A stretch of DNA of 64,000 nt from Globodera rostochiensis (lineage: Eukaryota; Nematoda; Chromadorea; Rhabditida; Heteroderidae): assembly GCA_018350325.1 (NCBI GenBank), contig JAEVLN010000051.1, positions 1 to 64,000 of the forward strand, given 5' to 3'. Made by a program: the position numbers and the translations under genes. Numbering within the stretch: position 1 is the stretch's first letter; each line of letters starts with the position of its first letter. The notes under the pieces were generated by a model. The model was not told the origin of the DNA. It worked only from the letters and a program-made list of their open reading frames with translations, and did not search any database. Shown here in pieces: positions 51,501-61,241 of this stretch.

Positions 51501-51544
51501 ATTACCACTACTTCGCTCTGCTGCATTGACGGTCGTTGTCCCAT
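48539..51544 (-). CDS. ZNRF1/2-type E3 ubiquitin ligase
   Basis: Membrane-anchored RING-type ubiquitin ligase. The first exon (51512-51544) encodes MGQRPSMQQSE, an N-myristoylation motif (Gly2, Ser6). It is followed by Ser/Gly/Ala-rich linker exons (51064-51192, about 50584-50722, about 50090-50297, 49865-49930, 49681-49791). Then comes the zinc-finger exon 49332-49433 (KCPVCHKVV...MHLVMCLTRP), the RING exon 49185-49290 (GECAICLEEMEQGAQIARLP, CLCIYHK) and the last exon 48539-48599 (SCIDEWFKRKNTCPEHPGND). Architecture and the last 100 residues are typical of ZNRF1/2. The donor at 49679-49680 is GC. Linker exon borders are approximate. The last intron contains a tRNA-like sequence. Confidence 0.9.
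48830..48915 (-). repeat. tRNA-like sequence in a ZNRF intron
   Basis: Minus-strand TAGCTCAATTGGTTAGG (A-box) and GGGTTCGATTCTC (B-box) are spaced as in a tRNA, and GTGGG/CTCAC can pair around the T-loop. The acceptor stem and anticodon arm are poor. Likely a tRNA pseudogene or SINE head. Confidence 0.5.
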
Positions 51545-52599
51545 CGGATCACTGCTGTTCAAATTTGGTGTTGTGATACGTGAAAGCAATAATATTAAAA
51601 ATCCGACCTCTGACGTGAGCTGAGCTAAAAACCATTTGCATGAAAGGGGACAGAAAATGATGTTTTTGTTAAATTCCTTAACATTTCATATCCGGCAAAA
51701 TCGGCAATTTAAACTACTTAGTACGAAAATTTAAGAACAATAGGTCTCGGAAAGGCTTTGGTTCAAGTAGAATGTTGTTGATTTTCAATACCTATTTAAA
51801 GAAATTTACACTCAAAATTTTTATTTATCAAAACAAAAATTACAAAAATCAACATTATTTTTTACCTAAAAAAATCATCTTAAGAATCGATCTTTAGGGG
51901 GTGAATTTTTCGGTTTCTTAAGGAATTGTTCAAAAATGCGAAAATATTTTTTTTAAGATTTTAAGTCACTATGTATTTCAAGAATTCGTTCAAATTCATT
52001 TGTGTCTGAGCCCCAGCAGCCGTTTGGAAGAAAAATATGCGCAACCCGTAAAGAGCATTTAAATTATATGTACACAAAAAACAACAGCCACCATCACCCA
52101 TCCATCTCAATCTTCCCATCCCTTATTGAAAATGGATAAAAACTGTTGGTAGGTAGCAGCGCCTAGCACCCGCCCCACCCGAGTCGAGTCGACCGACCAC
52201 AGCAACATCAGCAGCAGGGGGGCAAGCCAAAACTGGCGAGCGGTTGTTGGATGGATGGGTGTTGAAGAAGTAGGAAGAAAAAAGAGAAGAGCGGGGGAAG
52301 ATGTGATGGTCGACGGGTGAGGAGAGCAAATCGATTAAAACCCACGAATGGTGGGCAGGCAAAAGGGAGAAAGGAATAAATAATGGACGGACGGGAGGGG
52401 AGTAAGAGCGGCGTAGGGTTAAGAAGTTGTAAGTACAAAATGTTACAAATCCATCCCAAAACGACGACGCGTGCGCCGCGTATTTTGATTCCGACCAAGT
52501 GACCGGCGGGACTCGGAATTGGGATTAAAAATGGCCGGGCAAGAATTCCGGTCCCGCCACCGATCACTTAAAAATCTGCAAAAAAAAACACCTCCATGG

Positions 52600-53420
52600 A
52601 GATCCGAAGGACGGAGGACGATTCGTTCCCGGCCGATTCGTTCCCCCCCGATTCGTTCCCCACCCCCGATTCGTTCCCTTTACCCCGATTCGTTCCCTTT
52701 ATCCCGATTCGTTCCCCCTAATAAAAATGTCAAAAAACCTCAAAATTCGTACAAAACTCGAGCGTAGAACACGAATCGGGGTTCCGTTTTTGCGTATGTC
52801 GAACCCAGGACCAAAATTCGAACAATTAGTCGAAAAAAAACTTTTTTCCAAAAAAAAATTTTCTAAAAAAAATTTTTTTTTAAGTCGTTGAAAAGTTATT
52901 TTCAGGGGTTTTTGGGACTCTAGGGTTACTACTTTGATTCGGTTCCGAACCCCGGACCAGAAATCGAAAAATTTTTCGGAATTTTTTTTTTCTTCAACAT
53001 CTATTTTCTGCAACAAAACCATTCAAAACACAATTCGTTAGCTCTTCCGATCATCCTTACATCAAATTTGAACCTTTAACGACTTTAAAAAAAAAAATTT
53101 TTTTTCGAAAAATTTTGTTTTTTTTTTTGGAAAAAAGTTTTTTTTCGACCAATTGTTCGAATTTTGGTCCTGGGTTCGACATACGCAAAAACGGAACCCG
53201 GATTCGTGTTCTACGCGCGTGTTTGTATGATTTTTTTAGGGTTTTTGTCATTATTAAGGGGAACGAACCGGGGTAAAGAGAACGAATCGGGGTAAAGAGA
53301 ACGAATCGGGATAAAGGGAACGAATCGGGATAAAGGGAACGAATCGGGGGTGGGGAACGAATCGGGGGGGAACGAATCGGCCGGGAACGAATCGTCTTTT
53401 TACCGATCCGAAGACCCCTG
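52600..53420. mobile_element. Long foldback element with 13-nt tandem repeats
   Basis: The left arm starts with seven or so copies of CCGATTCGTTCCC with variable spacers (52619-52712), followed by AGAACACGAATCGGGGTTCC and GTATGTCGAACCCAGGACCA. The right arm carries the reverse complements in mirror order, ending in about nine GGGAACGAATCGG copies (53258-53397). Arms are about 250 bp around a central A/T-rich loop. No transposase ORF is present. Confidence 0.8.
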
Positions 53421-53558
53421 AAAATGGCTCAACAAAACTACTTTTGAAGCTAAGCTCTGCGACTTTTCTCCGATGAGCGGCATCGACATGCACAACCTTA
53501 CGTGGGCAGCATGCGTAGGGGATACTGTAGCGTAATATTTGAATTAAGTCCACATCCC

Positions 53559-53705
53559 TGGTGGGTACAGTGCGTAGGGGGTACTGTAGCGTAATATTAG
53601 ATAAGTCTGGCGCTTCTGAGAAATAGATAAAACCTATAAAGGCTTTTTAATAATTAGGCAAAATTGTACTACAGTACCCCCTACGCACGGTACCCACCAG
53701 GGATG
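53559..53705. mobile_element. MITE-like palindrome
   Basis: CCCTGGTGGGTACAGTGCGT and GGGGGTACTGTAG pair with CTACAGTACCCCC and ACGCACGGTACCCACCAGGG. A partial extra copy, GGGATACTGTAGCGTAATAT, lies just upstream near 53518. Confidence 0.75.
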
Positions 53706-53790
53706 AGAGCCGACGACCTCTCAAAAAATTTCGGAACTCGGGAACCAATTAAGTTTTGATGAATTAGCTCAAAAAATTATAGCGACCATT

Positions 53791-53864
53791 TAAATTAGTG
53801 TTCGGCACGGTAAATTTACCGGTTTACCTTTACCGGAAAATGCCATTTGCCGAACACTAATTTA
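53791..53864. repeat. Short palindrome TTAGTGTTCGGCA
   Basis: TTAGTGTTCGGCA and TGCCGAACACTAA form inverted ends of about 13 bp around an internal CGGTAAATTTACCG palindrome. Confidence 0.6.
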
Positions 53865-55228
53865 ATATAAAAATTCTTTAACAAAAATGCAATTTGAGGA
53901 ATTCGGAGCATAATTTGGGAAAAATTGAAAAGCCATTTGGTGCATTTAAAATTAAAAAATTTTACTGACAAATGAGTTTTTTTATCCTGTGACACCACGG
54001 GATTTTTTTGAATTCTTTCTTTTTTGCTCTTTTGCAAAACCTCCCCCCTCTCATTCCCTCTTCCGCGGATGTTTCATATCTCACTGCCGCTAATTTTTGG
54101 ACCCCGGAATTAATAAAGGGGGAAAGCTGCAAGAGGCCTCGTGTCATGGCCAGATAAAATGAATGCAAATATGTAGCCTATTTTTAAAAATGCTTCGGTG
54201 TGCTAATATATCTGCTTGCATATAAATGCTGGAAAAAAACTTTGTTCATCCCGAACCATCCACGTATAAATGAACATTTAATCAAACACACAACAGCAAA
54301 TGTTGGTGATGGTGATGATGACAATCGGGAAAATGTGGGACGATGACGGACTGATTGAAGTTGAAGTGGGACGCAAATACGGAGTGGGGCGGGGTGAAAG
54401 GGGGAGAAAATAAACATTGAATTGCATGCAATGAATGAGGGCGAGGGGCAAGCGAAATCGCATTTATTGTGAAGTAGTAAAACGTGGTTTTATATATTTT
54501 TAGAATTTTTAAACTATCTTTTTTAATCATCCATAACTTTTTATCGAAATCGGTGAAATTTGTCCTTACAGTCCTACCGTTGTCTGTTAATTTGTTTAAA
54601 TGATTTTGGCGTTATGATTTGCACAAATGAATTGATTCGCTTTTTTCCTTTTTTGCCGTCCATGCTTTGTCCGCGGAGCGTGTGCCGACAAAATCCCGGA
54701 CTCCCTCCAAAAACGACAAATAAAACCGATTACCTAATTAATGCGAAAACATCGATTCAATAAAAATTTATTGGCCATATAACAAAAATCAAAAAACAAT
54801 ACGAAAACTGGGAAAATAGAAATTTTGTCGGGTTGGTGTTTTGTCCGCGCGCCCCGCGGAGCACCACTTCGGCGACGGCACGTTCGGTGCCGGCGCAATT
54901 CGGCGCCCGAAGCAAATCAAACCAAATTGATATCATACAAAAGCTCTCAGTATGCTGAATCTTTGATCAAGTTAAAGCTAACCGATTCGTCTCTTTTCAA
55001 AAAAAGGTTATAGGTTTAAAACCTGTGAAAATTGCCATTTTTTGTCGGTGGCGTCATAATGCTTAAGTCGATCACTTAGCTTTTGACTTTGTAAGCTTCT
55101 ACTCGTTGCATGCTTTCGAATGATACCAAGAATGAAAGTGGTACAAATATTGTTTTATCTTGTTCACATTGAAAAGAGTTATAGAACTTCAAACTTTGTA
55201 ATGAATGAGATGGGTTGACCGTGTATTT

Positions 55229-55385
55229 TCTGGATTTTTTTAGTTTTAGACCCTTGTTTAAATTATTTCTTTTTCCGTGATGACTTCAACGACAGTTCGC
55301 TTATGCTCTTTGCTCACGCGATTTTCGTCAAAGAAATTTGTCAGTTGCCGGACTTTTTCAACCACTCGGCCGGTGCTTGGTGAGT
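55229..55385 (+). repeat. Duplicated copy of GCSH exon 1 and its 5' flank
   Basis: 55280-55379 differs from GCSH exon 1 (31876-31975) at only 4 of 100 positions, with the same length, an open frame and a GTGAG donor. About 38 bp upstream of the ATG are also shared (3 mismatches). Similarity fades in the intron. Confidence 0.95.
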
Positions 55386-57623
55386 ACTAACCAGAAAATT
55401 TGGGGATGAGTGGGAGTAAAAACAGAAAATCCCCTCGCCCCACATCTGAGAATTTTGTCTGCCATATGCCAACGAATAAAAACCCGGAGGTTTGCAAGAA
55501 TTAAATTTCATGCATTTAAAAAAATTTTAACCAGCGGATCGATTTTTAGGGTAAAAGAGAAAATTTCTGAGTATGTATTCTCCCCATGAATGTTACATTT
55601 TTTGTTGTAATTTTTAATTAATTAAAATTGGGCCATAATGAATATTTTAGAAAATCCTCAGCGGCCGCCCGCCAATCGTTTATCAGTGGATTGGGGCCAA
55701 GACTTCTCGGCCTACCAACCAATGCCGTATAATATGGGCATTTTAGATCACAACCAAATGCTGTTCGAGCGGACGCGCACCAGACTTCTGTTCCATGGGT
55801 TGGTCGCCAAATTTGTTAATTTTTGACCTTTTTCTAATTCCGAATAAAATGGAATTTGATCAAATGATTAAATTGGGTCAATCAACAGTTTGAAATTGGT
55901 CGAAACGGCGAAGTATAAAAACGAGGCAAAGTTTCATTATTTTTATTATTTCATAAAAATTCCTATCGAGTTTAAAATATTTTTTTTGTTTGTATTTCAC
56001 TAAAAAAGTTCAAATTTTAGTGACGATGGTTCGCCTTTATCTCTTCGCCTGTCACTTAACTATACCATCGATGGGTCGCCGTTGGTTGTGAGTTACATTT
56101 AAAAAAAATAGTTTCAAAACAAAATTTTGTTGGTGCCATTTGCGGGAACTTTTTAATTTAACTTCAAATTTTCCAATCAGTCCTTGCGCGACAATCGCGC
56201 ACAATGGATTCCCAAAGAGGCGGAGGACAAGCGCAATTGGCAAATGTGCATCACCATAAGACACATGGCACGCTTTTTAAATTTACCGACCGAACAAAAA
56301 TTGCTAAATTTTTCATTTTTGGTGAAACATTTTTATTGAATTTATTTGTAATTGTAAGGTTTCCCCCCCACTGAATTCGTCACCCGACGACACAAAGCCA
56401 ACGCTGTTGTTGTTGCCGATTGGTCAGGCCGTTGCACTGCAGCAAAGGCTTCAACTGCTCGATGTCAACGGCGTTGGTAGTGACTCTCATCGGTTGGCCG
56501 GCCCACTGTTTGGCATCAAAAAATGCGCATTTTATTTGGTTTGTGCATTAATATTAAAGCTTGGCATTTTGACCGGACCCCGGGTACCCGCATTTCTCAG
56601 TTCAAACAGACCGGGCCCGGCTCAAAAAATCCTGGTAGTTCTGAAACCTCTTGGAGGTCAAGTTTCACCAGAAAAAAACTGAATTTTGTTGCTCAGTGAC
56701 GCTATCTTTAGGGGCGTATTTCTAGCCCGGGAATTGGGTACTCGAATTTTGCTCAGCTTTTCGGGCCCGGGTCAGTTGGTAGTCTTGGTTTTTCTAAAAT
56801 GACTACCGGGCCCTTGAAAACCGTGGTCATGGCCTCCGAGCTCTAAGTAACACATTGGCATTTTTAAAATCTGGCAAAATTTTCTTAGTCACAGTGTTCA
56901 AATTTAAAATGTTTTTTTTCATTCCCGCGCCAATTTGTTTATTTTTTTAAATTTTTGTTGATCCTCTTTTGCGACTTACAAAGGATTTTGATCCCAGCAA
57001 GCTGCGGTTCCGCTTTTTCAAAATTGGTCTTCTATTTTTTCTTCAAATTTCAGAGTATTTGTCGTCCACCCACCACAACATCCAGGTCTCGGCGTCCACT
57101 TGTGTTTCTGTCTGCTCATTTTTTGATTCCCAACGAATTTCATGCGTGGTAGGCACAGCTTTTATTGAAGTCCTTGTTGATTTATAATTTTGCTTCATGC
57201 CGAATGGTGAGGGGGGAAAGTCGATTCGATTTTAGGGGGGTGCATTTTCCGTTTTTACTCCATTTTTGTTAAGAAATTTTCAAAAAATTTTAATTTTTTG
57301 CGAATTTTACTTCGTGGAGGAAGGCGGGTCGGCGGATATATGTTTGTCTCAGGAATATTAAATTTTTTTTTTGTTCTAATCTGTTTTTCCCAAATTTTTA
57401 CTTTTACCCCCTTCCTTCATTCATTTTTATGATCATCAGGTACCCGGTTGTCCAGTCCATTCCGCTGCCTGTGGCCCATTTGTCCGCGCTTTCTGAATGC
57501 CTGCGCTATTTTCTTGCACACCCCGAGGCGATGGCGGTGATGGCCAAGTCCGCAAATGCCCCCCTCACAAGCGTCAACAACGGGAAAAGCCACCTTTCCG
57601 TTGGACAAACCTTTTTCTCATAG
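55280..57623 (+). CDS. Unrecognised 292-aa protein with a GCSH-derived presequence exon
   Basis: I do not recognise the family. Eight exons (55280-55379, 55651-55798, 56021-56084, 56181-56321, 56359-56476, 56998-57026, 57054-57148, 57440-57623) join with every phase consistent, ending TAG. Exon 1 is the copied GCSH presequence ([20 protein letters not shown]...), so a mitochondrial product is inferred. The body has blocks such as RLSVDWGQDFSAYQPMPYN, RNWQMCITIRHMARFLNLP, FLIPNEFHAWYPVVQSIPLP and SALSECLRYFLAHPEAM. It shows no transmembrane segment and no known active-site motif. A mitochondrial ribosomal or other matrix protein is a guess. If exon 1 is not used, an ATG at 55638 in the second exon could start translation. 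Exon 56998-57026 is the weakest. Confidence 0.65.
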
Positions 57624-60600
57624 CATTTTATAGAATAAAAAGCGTCATTTAATTGTTTTTTCTCGTCGAAATGGAAAGATTTTTGTGTAAAATTGCATAT
57701 TTTTTTTCAATTGTTTCAATTAATTGGGTTTAAAAGCGGGGCCGGCGGGCGGCCGTTGGAGCGGAGCCATGCCCCCCCCCCCCCAGCTCTAATCCATCTC
57801 CACAGGCTGACGTCACTTTTTTTCCCGCGATCTGAGCTCATCTTGGAAAAAACCGCAATCCGCGACATTTCTGCTGATCAAAATAAAATTTGAAGCGATG
57901 TTTCATTTTTTTTGTTCAAATCAAGTTTGGCACAATTCTTAACAAAAATAGCTTTGAACCAGAGTTGCACCGGATTATCCAAAACCCCGGTATTTTGTCG
58001 ACCCGACACTTTTTCGACCTGGTGTAACGAGGGAGAGGGGTGGAAGGGTTCCCAACATTTTTCATATTTTGGCGTTTATGGCCCGTTTGGAGTCAATTCA
58101 AGCTTTTGGCGAGGAACATTTCTTTAAACACACTGCTGCATTTAGTTTTCGAAATTGGCAAAAATCAAATATTTTTCGCTGTTTCCTCTGGCTTTGTTTA
58201 TTTTTGACTGGTACTTTTAAGCCGCTGGACAAATTCCCTCCGGCACCATCGCCCGAAGGAGGGGGGGGGGGGGGGGCCATACAATAAATAATAAAATGTG
58301 ACCAAATCTGACATTTTAATCCGAAGAGGACCACATTTTAAACAAAAAATTTGTTTGAATCTTGAATTTTTCTGCTTTATTTTATTGCAAATCCAATAAA
58401 AATTTCATGACTAAAAAAGCTAAACATTATTCTATTAGAAATTTTCTTTTAAGACCTAATTAATAATTAAAAAATAAACTGTTTACTTATATCAAATTTA
58501 AATGTATTCTTCCAATAATAAATTAAAACGACAGTAATTAATTAAAAATTTAAATTCCTATTTAAAGTTTTAAATCAAGATCATATCAATCTTTATTATT
58601 TAATAAAATAAATTATTAATAATAAATAAAATACAAGTTTCTATCACTTTTTCATCAAAGTGCAAAGATCATTTTCAGAGGAATTCCCAAGTCAAAATTC
58701 AAAATCTGAGCGTTGGGTTGGTTGGGAACGAAACGGACAAAGGCTTATAGCTTTTTGAGCTGCCATTTCATTTACATTTTCGATTACGTCCCCGCCGAGG
58801 TTGAGGTAAAATGGAATTTGGCGTTCAGGTGATTTTCTCGTAACTTTCATTATCCTTTTGTTGCCTTTGCTTTTATGAAATTTTTGGAAAATGTTTTCCT
58901 CTTTTCTTCCTTCGAGATTAAAAGTGCTTAATCGCTAATGTCCCTCGAGGGGCCCTTAATGGGCTCATCCGGCCCTAAATTTTAATGGGCCGTGAGCAGC
59001 AGGCTTTTTTCCCAAAATTAAAAATGCGTTGCCAATCAATCTGTCTGCCTCTCTGGACCCTCTCAATTCCGTGCAGTCTTTTGTCCCCCTCCTTATCTGC
59101 CTGCTGTCCGGAATCTCGTTGCACTCCATCGCTCATTAAAAATGCCCTCCGGCGCGTTCTCTCGTCCCATCAAATATATACACAATATTTTGCCATGGAG
59201 GGGGCAGCACAGTGTTCAACTGGGCGAGGAGGCGGCGGCAATTTCGTGTCGTCCCCGAGGCACGGCTGTCAAAATGCTTCTCCTTCTTCCTGACAGCCGC
59301 TGATGGCTGGCTGGCTGGCTGTGCTGCACTCATTAAGCTCATCCCCGTCAGCTCAGACGGACGGACAGCACGGCTCGGCTCGCTTTACTCCTCCTTTGAA
59401 AGCCCCCCCCGGGGAAGGGGGGAGGCACACACTCATCTCCTCCTGAAGGGCTTAAATGCGTTAGGCGTTAGCGCCGGCAAAACTTCAGGAAAAAATTGCC
59501 TTGGGCGGAGAAGCGGCGGCGGGGGAGTTCCCATTTTCCACTCAAAAGACACCGGACCCTCTCCTCGAGAGTTTCGAGACTGGGAAGCGGTGTGTCTCGG
59601 AAGAAGCCCCCTCCCGATCAATGGCTGCTGCCGTCGTCGGATGATGGAAGAGGTCCGCCCCGCCGGAGGGGACACACATTTCCTTCTTCCGGAAGGCGGA
59701 AGAAAGAGAAAATGGCGATGGATCTTCCAATTCCAAACTTCCTCCATTTTTTCCCCTAAGGGCCAACAAACCCCCCCCCCTTCCCTTCCCAAAAAAAGGG
59801 GGATAAATCTTGAACCAAAAGTTTGGCGCCAAAAATGCAATTTAAATTTCTTAGACTCTTTAAGATTCTTTATGACAAATTAAATGTTAAAATAAATAAA
59901 CTGAAAAAATAAAACAGTATTTTTTTTTTAACTGAAAGCTTGCCGTATTTGTCGTAGCATCAAAATGATGTTTTAATAATTAATCAACAATTGACTTTCC
60001 ATCAAAAATAAGAATTCAGAATTGACCCAAAATTTAAATTTTAAATCCGGCTAAACGCCCGAGGCGATGGATTGGTCCATCGCGACACAAATGGCAACAA
60101 TTTTCCAAAACAAAAAATGATTCAAATTATAATCATCTTTTCATACTTTTAAAATTGAATTTCCTCCACAAATTTTTTACTAAAATTCTGAAGATTTTTA
60201 CGATAAATTACATAAATAAAACCCCCGAGGCGCCGGGTGTGTGAGATTGATCACAATTATCCCCCCTCCCCCAAGGGACACAAATTAGCAACAATTTTCT
60301 GCCCTCGGCAATATTTTACGGCCCTAGGCCCATCCACAATTATGTTTTGGCCACATGACACCGATGGAAATGGCCCCAGAAACAAATGTTGTTGGGGTTT
60401 GGCATTTTGTTTACATCAAAAATCCCTCAAAAAATGAATTGATGTGTCATCATTTTTACGAAAACCAATAAAAGCCATTAATTGTTGGTACAAAAAGTGG
60501 GCCAAAAACGCTGGAAGGGGCATTTGACCGATTATTTTCCAATTCTATTTGAAGCATTTGCGCCTCTTTTTTTAAATTGAGATTATTTGACCAAAAACCA

Positions 60601-61241
60601 TTAAAATTAAATAATTTTTTTGTCTAAAAAAAGCAAAACACGCCGGAGGGCCCGCATCTTTTAAACAGGGGGGGGGGGGGAAGGGAACAATTGTTTTTTT
60701 TGATACATCAATCAATTTTGTAAAAAATTTTTTGATCCAGATAAAAAATTGTTTTTTGATCATGGTCATTTTAAAATGTCTTGACTTTTGTGATCAAGAT
60801 CAGATCGATTTATTTTTGATCAGATCAGAGACGCAAACAGACCAAAGCCCGATCACTTTGTCAATCAGTGAAATGAGTTTTGATCAAGTTTCAGAATTAA
60901 ACATCTTCAAAACAATCGGCTGCCACTTTCTCTGCTATGCCATCGCTTTATGCACTGCCAGCATAAAATCATCGTCACATTAATTATGGCGACAACAATT
61001 CATTTTTGTTTATGGGGTGTAATACTATGAACAGAAGAGCACTACTCTGTGCTCGTCTGCTGTGCCGTCCACACAAAACATAACGCTATTCCGTCACGCT
61101 CTGCCATCTTTTCCCTCTTCTCTCCACCAATCGCGCACTCTCTCGCCCACCCGCTGTCATCTTTTGTTCACCAGTCAACACTCTCTCGCCCCAATTTTTT
61201 GCATCCCATAAACAAATTTTTGTTTGTGCGCAATCGAAGAA
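57624..61241. other. Intergenic region (3.6 kb)
   Basis: Contains G/C homopolymer runs (57773, 58260, 59770, 60668), CCCTCCGGCG-like words near 59140 and 60650, a GGCTGGCTGGCTG repeat near 59308, and a GATC-dense patch at 60732-60900. A 223-codon open frame at 59212-59883 lies in a GC-rich patch open in several frames, with no family match. I call no gene. Confidence 0.5.

Larger units (their letters stand above)
51545..55279. other. Repeat-rich intergenic region
   Basis: Holds a large foldback element (about 52600-53420), a MITE-like palindrome (53559-53705), a short TTAGTGTTCGGCA palindrome (about 53791-53864), a GC-rich patch (54834-54915) and sequence related to the 15.4-kb element (about 54940-55220). 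No supported gene was seen. Confidence 0.55.

Noticed and set aside
59212..59883. 223-codon ORF in a GC-rich patch
   Set aside because: Several frames are open on both strands, no motif is recognised, and the start lies in repeat-like DNA.
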